Source: Shinella sp. UYSO24 (GTDB taxonomy: Bacteria > Pseudomonadota > Alphaproteobacteria > Rhizobiales > Rhizobiaceae). Taken from it: a DNA stretch of 46,646 bases. The notes beneath the pieces are model-generated. The model was not told the origin of the DNA. It saw only the letters and a program-made list of their open reading frames with translations, and ran no database searches. This document shows, piece by piece, positions 36,877-45,126 of the stretch. The stretch lies in assembly GCA_902167985.1 (NCBI GenBank), contig CABHNZ010000030.1, forward strand, positions 1 through 46,646. The letters are read 5' to 3'. The position numbers were made by a program, and so were the translations under genes. Numbering within the stretch: the first letter of the stretch is position 1; each line of letters starts with the position of its first letter.

Positions 36877-37056
36877 ATGGATGAGAAGACTGGTCGCTTA
36901 TCACAAAAGACCCTGGCTGAAATGCATGTTGGTATAGCTTACGACCAAGGACGAGCGGCCGCCCTTCAAAACCTTGATGACCAAGAGAATCCGTATTCGC
37001 GCCGCCTCGAGCCGAAGCAATTTGATGCCTGGTTGGATGGCTACCGTTCTCGCTGA
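36877..37056 (+). CDS. Rmf/CrpP-like small protein
   Basis: A 59-residue product: MDEKTGRLSQKTLAEMHVGI and onward to AYDQGRAAAL, a middle ENPYSRR, and the end FDAWLDGYRSR. The arrangement (GxxxG/A-rich helix, NPY, then W-L-x-G-Y/W-R) parallels ribosome modulation factor and the related CrpP group, whose members are 50-70 residues. Rmf dimerises ribosomes in stationary phase. Ribosome-binding site is weak. The site at 36824 and the neighbouring stress-type genes fit a starvation or stress role. The family call rests on a short pattern. Confidence 0.6.
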   Translation: MDEKTGRLSQKTLAEMHVGIAYDQGRAAALQNLDDQENPYSRRLEPKQFDAWLDGYRSR

Positions 37057-37136
37057 TGGCCCACGCTAAGGGTGCTCACTGAGCTGGCACAAATCGTTTG
37101 TTCATTCGTTAGGTCCGCGCAATGCGGAGAGAGCGA

Positions 37137-37457
37137 ATGGAATTCCTATATTTTGCCTATGAGTGCGCAGACAAAAGTCTGTATTTTACCGAGACGCTTG
37201 AGCAATGTCGCGAACAGGCGCATGAATACCCAGACAAGCCATTGCCGATCTATGCTTATCAATTCGAATCGCCCGACCATCATGACGTCTTGAACATCCT
37301 GGCGTCGATGGAGCAGCCTTCGACAGCGTTGATCGATGCCTGCCTAGTCGAGCGGACGTTTATTGAGATGGTTGCGACCAGCTCTTCACCAGCTCCGCCA
37401 AATAGCTCACAACGAGGCATTGATCCGGACGATGGCGATGATAGAGATTACGCCTAA
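37137..37457 (+). CDS. hypothetical protein
   Basis: From the ATG at 37137 the product has 106 residues (MEFLYFAYECADKSLYF...), or 111 from an upstream start at 37122. The first 75 residues are ordered and strand/helix-like; the tail is Ser/Pro/Asp-rich and probably disordered (SSSPAPPNSSQRG, PDDGDDRD). No family is recognised. It follows the Rmf-like gene by 80 bases on the same strand. Confidence 0.5.
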   Translation: MEFLYFAYECADKSLYFTETLEQCREQAHEYPDKPLPIYAYQFESPDHHDVLNILASMEQPSTALIDACLVERTFIEMVATSSSPAPPNSSQRGIDPDDGDDRDYA

Positions 37458-37522
37458 AACCGGAGACTTTTCATCCGGAATATTTTCCTTGCCTGATAAT
37501 TTGATAGGCTGCTTGACATCAT

Positions 37523-37720
37523 TCACATCGATTTCAGCAGTTCCTTGAGCTCATCCGGCTCTTTGACCCCAAAGAGGTACCAATTCACCAGATCATGTGC
37601 GATGGCTTCTGCATCCTTCTGATCAACGGCGATATGCCGTTCTGCGCAGACTTCCTCCAGAATTTTCCTGAGCACCGCGAGATCGGTTGGGCGTAACGCA
37701 TCGAACGACGAGAAATGCAT
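37523..37720 (-). CDS. small conserved rhizobial-type hypothetical protein
   Basis: The 65-residue product (MHFSSFDALRPTDLAVLRKI..., then ERHIAVDQKDAEAIAHDLV and DELKELL) is all-helical and resembles small rhizobial hypothetical proteins with the same 'RPxxLAxLxxxxxxxCAE' opening. Function is unknown. Its start lies 61 bases from the GTACG palindrome at 37782, which could control it. It is convergent with the hypothetical gene at 37137 and divergent from the first Crp/Fnr-like gene. Confidence 0.65.
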   Translation of the reverse strand: MHFSSFDALRPTDLAVLRKILEEVCAERHIAVDQKDAEAIAHDLVNWYLFGVKEPDELKELLKSM

Positions 37721-37781
37721 GTGTCAAACCCCTTTTTGCCGAGAGTAGCTCATATCGTGGTCGGGGAGAACGAGAAACACG

Positions 37782-37796
37782 GTACGCTTTCGTACC
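37782..37796. promoter_or_regulatory. GTACG-CTTT-CGTACC palindrome, site 2 (perfect GGTACG/CGTACC dyad)
   Basis: With the G at 37781 the dyad is GGTACG-CTTT-CGTACC, perfect over six bases per arm. It lies between the small hypothetical gene (start 37720) and the Crp/Fnr-like gene (start 38071). It is the most symmetrical copy of the motif in the window. Confidence 0.6.
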
Positions 37797-38070
37797 AAAG
37801 TCGCCGATTTTGCAACGTTTTTGGTCAGGAGCGAGGCGCTTTCTGAACAGAGGAAGCGTCAGCGGCAATTGAATAATGGAAAGAGCCCGTTATTTCTTCT
37901 GCGACTGGCACTAATTTGATTAGATACAGCCGGGCTTGCCGATCCGTTATCGCAGCCGTCGCTCGATGGACATCCTTGGTGGGTTTAAACTTCCGACGGT
38001 CTGCAGACTAATTAAGGGTGCTGATCCTAACGGATGCGACGTGCTCGTGCCCGAAGTGGAGGCGATTGAG

Positions 38071-38784
38071 ATGGTCCAACCTCAACAAGAGTACGTGCGT
38101 AACAAACTGCTCACAATGCTGCCGGCTTCAGATTTCGCGCAAATTGCGGAAGACCTCGAGCAGATTGATCTGCCCCGTGGTACGATGCTCGCCAAGGTCG
38201 GCAAACCGATTGAGCACGTATATTTTCTCACATCAGGTATCGGTTCGCTCGTTGCCACCACTCCGCAAGGCCATCGTGCCGAAGCCGGAATATTCGGTTT
38301 TGATGGATATGTTCCCACAACCGCGATCGCTGAGGTTGAGACGAGCTCGCATGACGTTGGGATGCAGGTGGCGGGTGATGCGTATCGTATGGCCTATTCG
38401 CGATTTCGGGCGGCAATGGATATCAAGAATTTTTCCAAAGTGGTCACCCGGTCAATCGAGGCTTTCTCTGTCCAACTTTCCCATACAGCTGTGTCAAACG
38501 CCGTCCATGACGTCAATCAAAGGCTCGCGAGGTGGCTCCTCATGTGTCACGATCGTGTATTGGGCAATGAGATCGGCCTGACACATGAGTTCATCGGGAT
38601 GATGCTCGCAGTGCGGCGGCCGAGCGTGACAAACTCACTTCATACACTCGAAGGAAATGGATTTGTAAAAACTCAGCGCGGCCTGATCACGATCAGGAAC
38701 AGGTCTGCACTTGAAGAGTTTGCTCGGGATGCATACGGAAAGCCTGAGGCTGAATATAGACGCCTTATGAAGGACCTTTTCTGA
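38071..38784 (+). CDS. Crp/Fnr-family transcriptional regulator, copy 1
   Basis: From the ATG at 38071 the product has 237 residues, the same length as its paralogue at 39797. N-terminal cupin/cyclic-nucleotide-like domain (about 25-120: 'GTMLAKVGKPIEHVYFLTSG'), a long dimer helix, then a winged helix-turn-helix (about 170-215) with 'LTHEFIGMMLAVRRPSVTNS'. The Arg-Glu pair by which Crp or Fnr read TGTGA/TTGAT is replaced by Arg-Pro-Ser, so a different half-site is expected. No Cys cluster for an iron-sulphur centre. Upstream in-frame starts to 37936 would add an uncharacteristic leader. The GTACG palindrome at 37782 may be its own site. Confidence 0.88.
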   Translation: MVQPQQEYVRNKLLTMLPASDFAQIAEDLEQIDLPRGTMLAKVGKPIEHVYFLTSGIGSLVATTPQGHRAEAGIFGFDGYVPTTAIAEVETSSHDVGMQVAGDAYRMAYSRFRAAMDIKNFSKVVTRSIEAFSVQLSHTAVSNAVHDVNQRLARWLLMCHDRVLGNEIGLTHEFIGMMLAVRRPSVTNSLHTLEGNGFVKTQRGLITIRNRSALEEFARDAYGKPEAEYRRLMKDLF

Positions 38785-38834
38785 GGCCAGCAGATTGTCT
38801 GCCGCAATAGCATTAAAAAGGTTAGACACACACT

Positions 38835-39080
38835 ATGAGCCGCTATTTCTTTCACCTGCGCCGCGACGACGAAACGGTCCCGGATATAGAGGGAGATGAT
38901 TTCCGCGATGACGGCGCTGCTCGCGCCAGTGCGATCAATTCCGTTCGAGAACTCGCTGCGGCACAGATTAAGAGCGGAGAAGCTGTTACGGATGCATTTA
39001 TGGACGTCGTCGATGAGGGAGGGAATGTCTTATTCAGTATCTCGTTCCACGATGTCGTGCAGAATCACTTGAGAAAATAG
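38835..39080 (+). CDS. DUF6894-family protein
   Basis: The 81-residue product opens MSRYFFHLRRDDETVPDIEG and continues GDDFRDDGAARASA, the standard beginning of DUF6894 proteins of alphaproteobacteria; the end FSISFHDVV is also typical. Function unknown. It follows the Crp/Fnr-like gene by 50 bases and is convergent with the second paralogue, the two stop codons being three bases apart. Such proteins recur next to Crp/Fnr-like genes in rhizobia. Confidence 0.85.
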   Translation: MSRYFFHLRRDDETVPDIEGDDFRDDGAARASAINSVRELAAAQIKSGEAVTDAFMDVVDEGGNVLFSISFHDVVQNHLRK

Positions 39081-39083
39081 CTT

Positions 39084-39797
39084 TTAGTATGAGCCGATCA
39101 GACGTCGGTATTCCTCTTCAGGTCCACCGTAGGCGCCACCAGCGAACTCTTCCAGGCCCTTCCGGTCCCGAATGGTAATCCTACCCCGTTCCGTGACCAC
39201 CAGTTTCTTCCCTTCAAGAACGTGAAGAGCATTGGTAATGCTCGGTCGTCGAACGGCAAGCATGGATGCAATCACACCATGCGTCAGCGAAATTTCATTG
39301 CCTTCCAGCCGGTCGTGGCACATCAGGAGCCAGCGTGCCAGTCGCTGGTCCATCTGATAGTTTGCGTTACAAAGCGCGGTGAAGGAGATCTGCGCGGAGA
39401 ACGCTTGAATGAAGCGGGCCAACAGGTTCGCAAAGACTGGTGTACGCGGCAGCTTTCGGGTGATCGCTTCGAGCGACATTCTATAACCGTCGCCCGCGAC
39501 CTGCATCACGACCTCATGGATGCTAATTGTTCCACCGACGCCTGCCGAGGTTGGACAAAATCCTTCTCGACCGACCATGCCGGCCTCAGCGCGGTGGCCA
39601 TCGGTGGAGGCGGTAACGACGGAGCCAATGCCGCTGCAGAGAAAATAGACATTCTCGAAGACACCGTTCGCACCGGCAATCACTTGCCCTTTCGGCAGAT
39701 TGATTGGCTCCAAGCAGTCTCTGAAAAGCTCGAATTCGTTTTCTGGCAATAAGGCGAGGATTCGGTTTCTTAAGCAAGGATGATTCGGATCGTGCAT
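39084..39797 (-). CDS. Crp/Fnr-family transcriptional regulator, copy 2
   Basis: The 237-residue product is a diverged paralogue of the regulator at 38071: 'PKGQVIAGANGVFENVYFLC' in the sensor domain and 'LTHGVIASMLAVRRPSITNA' in the helix-turn-helix. The recognition helix is almost the same (RRPSITN against RRPSVTN), so both probably bind the same or a very similar site. Two further shared stretches, RLARWLLMCHDR and EEYRRL, confirm common descent. The sensor domain differs more, so the two may respond to different signals on shared promoters. Its upstream region contains the GTACG-type site at 39903. Confidence 0.9.
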   Translation of the reverse strand: MHDPNHPCLRNRILALLPENEFELFRDCLEPINLPKGQVIAGANGVFENVYFLCSGIGSVVTASTDGHRAEAGMVGREGFCPTSAGVGGTISIHEVVMQVAGDGYRMSLEAITRKLPRTPVFANLLARFIQAFSAQISFTALCNANYQMDQRLARWLLMCHDRLEGNEISLTHGVIASMLAVRRPSITNALHVLEGKKLVVTERGRITIRDRKGLEEFAGGAYGGPEEEYRRLIGSY

Positions 39798-39902
39798 AGC
39801 ATCTCAAACGCGGGCGCGAACCGGAGCCCACGGCCGCCAAGCCCTGAGCTATTTCAAGCGGTTGTGGATTCTATACCACCCAGGATTTCCAGCGGATTTT
39901 AT

Positions 39903-39917
39903 GTACGCTGGCATACC
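39903..39917. promoter_or_regulatory. GTACG-CTGG-CATACC palindrome, site 3
   Basis: GTACGCTGGCATACC differs from the consensus GTACGCTNNCGTACC at one base. It is 105 bases upstream of the second Crp/Fnr-like start codon, in non-coding DNA. Confidence 0.5.
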
Positions 39918-40045
39918 CTCGACCACGCACATAGATTATATTCCAGTCTGCCGCTCGCATCCGCTCGGTATAACTGGTCGGCATAACTGCCGATCTCCGC
40001 GTTCTCACAACAGCGTGGATCTGAAAAGCCGCGACTGTCTCAGGA

Positions 40046-40801
40046 CTAATAGGCGATCTGATCGAGTTCGGGATAGTGGCGGAAAATGCCGTTTTCGTTG
40101 AACGCCAATCGCCTATCGGAGGCAAGATAGGCGGCTACGCCCGGTCTCTGCCTGACAATCTCGCGCAATGCCGCCACACGCGGGTAAGCATCGTTGAAAT
40201 TTGCCAGTGCACGCGGGAATGCATAGGCCAGTCCTTCGGCAATCTGGAACAGTGAGAGATCAACATAGGTGAAGCGGTTGCCTAGCGCAAAGGCGTGGCC
40301 GGCGCAGTCACCGCCTTCCACATCACGCTCGGCGGATGCGGCCAGCAAACGGTCGAAATAGCCGATGAATTTCGGAACTCGGTGCGTGAGGAATGCCGCG
40401 GTGCGGGCTCTCGCCTCGTCCTTCTGGTCCTCGTAAAAATCTGCCGCGCTGATCGGATGATGCGTGTCGTGAACTTCCGCGATAAAGTCGGTGATCGTTA
40501 GCTGCATGCCATGTGCCTCGGCTCGCAGCGCTTCGTCGTCTGGGACGAGCCCCAACCTCGGAGCAAGATAGTGCAGGATGTTTGCGACGTGGGAGATGAC
40601 ATATTCGCCGTCCTTAAGGAAGGGCGGCGCGAAAGGCGGTACACCCCTTCTGCCTAGACCTTTCAGCCAAGCCATCATCGTCTCCATGCCTTCAGGCTCG
40701 CGGGCGACGTCGCGATACTCGGCACCAGCATCCTCTAGCGCCAGACGAACGAATTCCCCTCGGCCTTGAATGCCATCCCAGTAGAATAGTTCATAGGGCA
40801 T
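40046..40801 (-). CDS. glutathione S-transferase
   Basis: From the ATG at 40801 the product has 251 residues. The thioredoxin-like N-terminal domain starts MPYELFYWDGIQGRGEFVRL, with the Tyr near position 7 that activates glutathione in sigma/alpha-type enzymes, and contains the cis-Pro region 'VPPFAPPFLKDGEYVISHVA'. The C-terminal helical domain has GNRFTYVDLSLFQIAEGL, the N-capping box of the fold. It conjugates or reduces electrophiles and peroxides in the cytosol. A longer frame to 40873 is open but lacks a reason to be used. The BON gene ends 43 bases upstream on the same strand, so the two may be co-transcribed. Confidence 0.9.
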   Translation of the reverse strand: MPYELFYWDGIQGRGEFVRLALEDAGAEYRDVAREPEGMETMMAWLKGLGRRGVPPFAPPFLKDGEYVISHVANILHYLAPRLGLVPDDEALRAEAHGMQLTITDFIAEVHDTHHPISAADFYEDQKDEARARTAAFLTHRVPKFIGYFDRLLAASAERDVEGGDCAGHAFALGNRFTYVDLSLFQIAEGLAYAFPRALANFNDAYPRVAALREIVRQRPGVAAYLASDRRLAFNENGIFRHYPELDQIAY

Positions 40802-40844
40802 TGTCACACCTTTCGAGATTGGTCGGTACGGCGACGGGCCGGCG

Positions 40845-41135
40845 TCATAGTCCGCGGCTCGGTTGCGGTTCAAGCGCCTCTATGGCGTTTCTTACCTCCG
40901 TTACACCAAGGATCGCTGCAGCCACTTCGCCTGCGCGCAGCGCTTCCTGCGGATAGAGGACCGTGCCGGTCAGGCTGATTACTGATCCTTCCGCCACCAC
41001 TTTGACATTCGCGGCATCGACATCACCGGCAACGCCGAGCGCATCCGAGACCGCGATTTCAAGCCTTGCCAGTGGCGGGCTTTCGTCGTTCATCGCTGGG
41101 GCTGCTTCGTGAAACTCGCGTTGTTTATACACCAT
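40845..41135 (-). CDS. BON-domain protein
   Basis: The 96-residue product contains one BON domain (about residues 22-88): 'LARLEIAVSDALGVAGDV', VVAEGSVISLTGTV and AAAILGVTEVRNAIE, the alternating pattern with central Gly and the closing V-x-x-V-x-N. BON domains bind phospholipid surfaces in OsmY-type proteins; no signal peptide is visible here, so a cytosolic or membrane-adjacent role is more likely than periplasmic. It precedes the glutathione transferase gene. Confidence 0.8.
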   Translation of the reverse strand: MVYKQREFHEAAPAMNDESPPLARLEIAVSDALGVAGDVDAANVKVVAEGSVISLTGTVLYPQEALRAGEVAAAILGVTEVRNAIEALEPQPSRGL

Positions 41136-41394
41136 CTTCGTTATCCTGATTTACCGTCGCCGCCGCCGGGGAAACGCGCGAGGCGGCTCAAGGTTCATGT
41201 GTCCTCGGTTGCAATGATGGCGGCGGGGGGTATTTTAAAGCATTGGCGAAGTTTGCAGCGTGTGAATAATTGCCAGAGACTTCTGCGTGACGTCACAGCG
41301 GGCGTCGTTGTTACCGACACACTGTACGTACATTTGGTTTTGGGTATCCGCGCAAAACCAGAATGCAGTCCTGATCATAGGTGCTTGAGGGCAG
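41136..41394. other. intergenic DNA upstream of the BON gene and kinase remnant
   Basis: Contains TGTACGTACA (41323-41332, perfect palindrome) and GGTTTTG-N10-CAAAACC (41336-41359). Neither has a partner gene that would define a role. No coding frame is supported. Confidence 0.3.
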
Positions 41395-41850
41395 GGTCAA
41401 GGAAAAGCCGGCAATTCTCAACGGGTCAGCGCAGGGGCTCTGGTTGACGCGTATGAGACGAAGCGCCGCTGTCAGGACGGACATCTGGTCGATGTTTCAC
41501 TCAGGGTCTCACCGATCTTTGACTTGGCCGGTAGGATTATTGGCGCCCTGAAAATCGCCGCAGCATTGTCGCTCGCCCTCCACGAGCGTGTAACGAAATC
41601 GGCTTTTCCCGTCCTAACGGGACAGGTGTCGATTATGTAGATCTATGACCCTCGAAGCGCTGCTCTCAGCCTTCGCTGGCAGGAAAGCCACGGACCGAAA
41701 GTGGATAACCCGACCGAGAAGGGTTTCGGAGCTTGCCTTGTTGAGCGTTTGCTGGCGGCGGAGCTTAACGGGGCGTCGACGATAATCTACGACGCTGGAG
41801 GAGTCGTGTGTGAAATCGAGGCTGTATTGGGATCGCACGCCGCAAATTGA
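41395..41850 (+). pseudogene. HWE/HisKA_2-type PAS histidine kinase remnant
   Basis: One continuous frame encodes PAS C-terminal sequence (YETKRRCQDGHLVDVSLRV then SPIFDLAGRIIGALKIA), joins directly to AALSLALHERVTKSA, the decayed N-box of an HWE kinase ATPase domain (normally LALHELATNA), and after an in-frame TAG near 41637 goes on to LSLRWQESHGPKV, EKGFGACLVERLLAAEL and VVCEIEA to a TGA at 41848. The dimerisation/phospho-acceptor helices between PAS and ATPase are deleted, the catalytic Asn is lost and a stop has formed, so unlike the other broken genes this one is really dead. Such kinases usually regulate the general stress response in alphaproteobacteria. Confidence 0.8.
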
Positions 41851-41919
41851 CTCGCTGGGATGAACGCATTCACCACTATCTTTGGTCGCGCACATGATCT
41901 TGCCGTCAGCGTTACCGGT

Positions 41920-42626
41920 CTAGGTCATGGTTGTGCGATGCTCGAAGCTCTTGACATCGTGATGAGCGCGGAGGGCATTCACGATTTGCGCTGATGTCGG
42001 CTTGCCCGAATTCATCTTCCAGCGCAGTTCAAACACGACTTCCTCGTGATGTGTATCGATCGGATGAATGGCAATGAAACAGGCCTCCACGCCGGGCAGC
42101 AGTTCAGGTGTAATGTCAGGGAGGTTACTGCCAGACGCGACTTTGATCCCGACCGATCCCTTCTGCTCGCTAGCCAGCCACAGACCGAACGCCTTGAGGG
42201 GCGAAAGCGCCACAAATGCGACCACCGTGGCTATGGCGCCGACGATCAGTTGCCCACCACCGAAACTCAGGCCAATGGCTGTCACCAGCCAGAGTGTGGC
42301 TGCAGTCGTGACGCCGGTCGCGACATCGCCGCGTCGCAGGATGGCTCCGCCGCCGATGAAGCCAACGCCCGTGAGGATGCCAAGCGGTAATCTCAAGATA
42401 TCCATTGAGCCACTTGCCGCCTGGCTTGTCGACAAAAGCAGGTTGGCTGGATCATCGAGATGCAAGCCGCCAACCCGACCAGAAGTGTGGTCCTAAGGCC
42501 TGCTGCATGACCACCTCGCTCCCGGTTTGTGCCGATAAGGACGCCGGCAATCAGAGTGGCGGCAATTCGCAAGCCGATGTCCGGCCAAGTGGGTGTGATC
42601 GGCATCAAATCGTTGAAGAAGGCCAT
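41920..42626 (-). pseudogene. MgtC/SapB-family membrane protein, frameshifted
   Basis: About 235 residues over two frames. The N-terminal membrane part has 'LRIAATLIAGVLIGTNRERG' and LRTTLLVGLAACISMIQ; the second frame resumes ANLLLSTS and continues 'PLGILTGVGFIGGGAILRRG', the MgtC signature, with two further helices and a C-terminal ACT-like cytosolic domain. At 42446-42448 the minus strand CAGCCAAC should be CAGGCCAAC. MgtC proteins sit in the inner membrane and help growth at low magnesium, inhibiting the ATP synthase in Salmonella. The gene starts 66 bases after the phosphoketolase stop and may be its operon partner. Confidence 0.9.
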
Positions 42627-42692
42627 CTTTACCGTCGCTCGGGTTGTGTTTGGGAAAGTCGGCGCCGACCTGTGTTTAAGCCTCCTGCTTTA

Positions 42693-45105
42693 TCAGTGGT
42701 GCGCATGGTTTTCGTTACGTTTGCGGGTCGCCGCGGCTTTCCAACGCCACCCCCGGATTTCGGGCATATCTTCACCGTGCTTTCGAACATAGGCTCTGTG
42801 CTTGTCGAGCTTCGAGCGCAGCTGCTCGACAAGCCCGGGAACCTGTTCGGCGAGTCCCTTGATGCGGCCTATCGCCTCCAAAGCCAGGTGATAGCGGTCC
42901 AGTTCGTTGATCACCGTCATGTCGAATGGCGTGGTCGTCGTGCCTTCCTCGATGAAGCCGCGGACATGGATGTTGTCGTGGTTGGTGCGGCGGTAGGTCA
43001 GCCGATGAATGAGGTAGGGATAGCCGTGATAGGCGAATATCACCGGCTTGTCGGGCGTGAAAATGCGGTCGAATTTGTCATGGTCAAGCCCGTGAGGGTG
43101 CTGCTCGGGATCCTGCAGCGCCAAGAGATCGACGACGTTGACCGTCCTGATCTTGAGGCTTGGGATCGCCTCGTGCAGGATCATCACGGCGGCGAGCGTC
43201 TCCATGGTCGGCACGTCGCCGGCGCAGGCCATCACAACATCGGGTGCGATCGTATCGTCCTCAAAGCTTGCCCATTCCCAGATGCCGATGCCCGCCTCGC
43301 AATGGGCCGCAGCTTCATCAACCGATAGATATTGCGATTCAGGTTGTTTGCCAGCGACAATGACATTGATGCGGTCATAGGTTCGAAGGCAATGGTCCCC
43401 GACCCAGAGCAACGTATTGGCGTCAGGTGGCAGATAGATGCGGACGATATCGGCCTTCTTGTTGGCGACCAGATCGACAAAGCCCGGATCCTGGTGTGAG
43501 AAGCCGTTGTGATCCTGCCGCCAGACATGCGAGGTCAGCAGATAGTTGAGCGACGAGATCGGTTGGCGCCATTCCAGCTGGCGTGTCACCTTCAGCCATT
43601 TGGCATGCTGGTTGAACATCGAATCGACGATGTGGATGAAGGCTTCGTAGCAGGAAAACAGTCCGTGCCGGCCGGTCAGCAGATAGCCTTCAAGCCATCC
43701 CTGGCATAAATGCTCCGACAGGACCTCCATCACCCGGCCGTCGAGCGCGAGATGAACGTCGTAGGCTTCTATGCCTTGCATCCACACGCGGTCGGTCTGT
43801 TCGAACACCGCACCCAGCCGGTTGGATTCCGTTTCGTCTGGCCCGAAGATTCGAAAATTGCTCGCATCTGCGTTCAGCTTGACGATCGCGGCCAGATAGT
43901 TTCCGAGACGCCGGTCGAGCCAATCTGCTGTGAGCCGCGGTCGCCGATCTCGACGGCAAAATCGGCGATAGGCGGAACGACGAGCTCTTTCCGCAGACGG
44001 CCGCCATTGGCGAAGGGCGTCGCTCCCATCCGCTTGTCACCGTCCGGCGCGAGTGCCCGGAGCTCCTGCTTCAGCCGGCCATCCACGTCGAAGAGATCGC
44101 TGGGATCGTAGCTTCGCATCCAGTCCTCCAGGATGCGGCGGTGGCCTTCGTCGGTACGGCAGTTCGAGACCGGCACCTGATGCGCGCGCCAGAAGCCCTC
44201 AACCTTCTTGCCATCGACTTCCTTTGGCCCGGTCCAACCTTTGGGGCTGCGCAGCGCGATCATCGGCCAGCGCGGGACACCGGAAGAGACCGAGCCGCCA
44301 CGGGCCTCGGCCTGTATGGCCGAAATGAGGCCAAATGCCTGATCAAACACGGCCGCCATCTTCCGGTGCATGTCGTCGGGGTCGCTGCCCTCAATGAAGA
44401 TCGGCTCGTAGCCGTATCCGGAAAACAGATGGCGCAGGTCGTCGTCGGAGCTTCGGGCAAGCAGGGTGGGGTTGGCAATCTTGTAGCCGTTGAGATGCAG
44501 GATCGGCAGCACCGCGCGTCGCGCGCCGGATTGAGGAACTTGATCGAATGCCAGGACGTCGCAAGCGGTCCGGTCTCTGCCTCGCCGTCGCCGACGACGC
44601 AGGCTGCGACCAGACCCGGATTGTCGAAGACGGCGCCGAAGGCATGCACCAGCGAATAGCCGAGTTCTCCACCCTCGTTGATCGAACCGGGCGTCTCCGG
44701 TGCGGCATGGCTCGGAATGCCGCCGGGGAAGGAAAACTGCTTGAAGAGCCGCTGCATCCCCTCGACAGACTCCGGCACGTCCGGATAGATCTCGCTGTAA
44801 GTCCCTTCCAAGTAGCTATTGGCGACCATGCCCGGACCGCCATGGCCTGGACCGCAGATATATACGACATCCACGTCACGCGCCTTAATGACGCGGTTCA
44901 AGTGGGCGTAGATGAAATTCAGGCCGGGCGTCGTGCCCCAATGGCCGAGCAGGCGAGGCTTGATGTCTTCGGACTTGAGCGGCTCATGCAGGAGTGGATT
45001 GTCCATCAGATAGATCTGGCCGACCGAAAGGTAGTTTGCGGCGCGCCAGTAGCGGTCGATCAGCGAAAGCTCTTCGTCGGAAATTCGGGGCCGTGTCGTG
45101 TCCAT
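42693..45105 (-). pseudogene. xfp: xylulose 5-phosphate/fructose 6-phosphate phosphoketolase, two frameshifts
   Basis: About 804 residues, full length for the family. Features in order: 'LSLIDRYWRAANYLSVGQIY', LLGHWGTTPGLNFIYAHLNR, GPGHGGPG, VGDGEAETGPLA (thiamine diphosphate and Mg binding), LHLNGYKIANPT, then the long C-terminal part with TPDKPVIFAYHGYPYLIHRL. Joints: 44517-44519 (GACGCGCGG for GACGGCGCGG, giving ARDGAVLPILHL) and 43912-43914 (TCGACCGGCG for TCGACCCGGCG, giving STRRLGNYLAAIVKLN). It cleaves xylulose 5-phosphate with phosphate into acetyl phosphate and glyceraldehyde 3-phosphate. It begins 21 bases after the acetate kinase stop, so the pair is co-transcribed. Confidence 0.94.
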
Positions 45106-45126
45106 GAAATCTCCTGAGGGTTGTGG

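Noticed and set aside
41323..41332. TGTACGTACA as a further copy of the GTACG operator motif
   Set aside because: The half-sites overlap with no 4-base spacer and the CT spacer bases are missing, so the geometry differs from the other sites.
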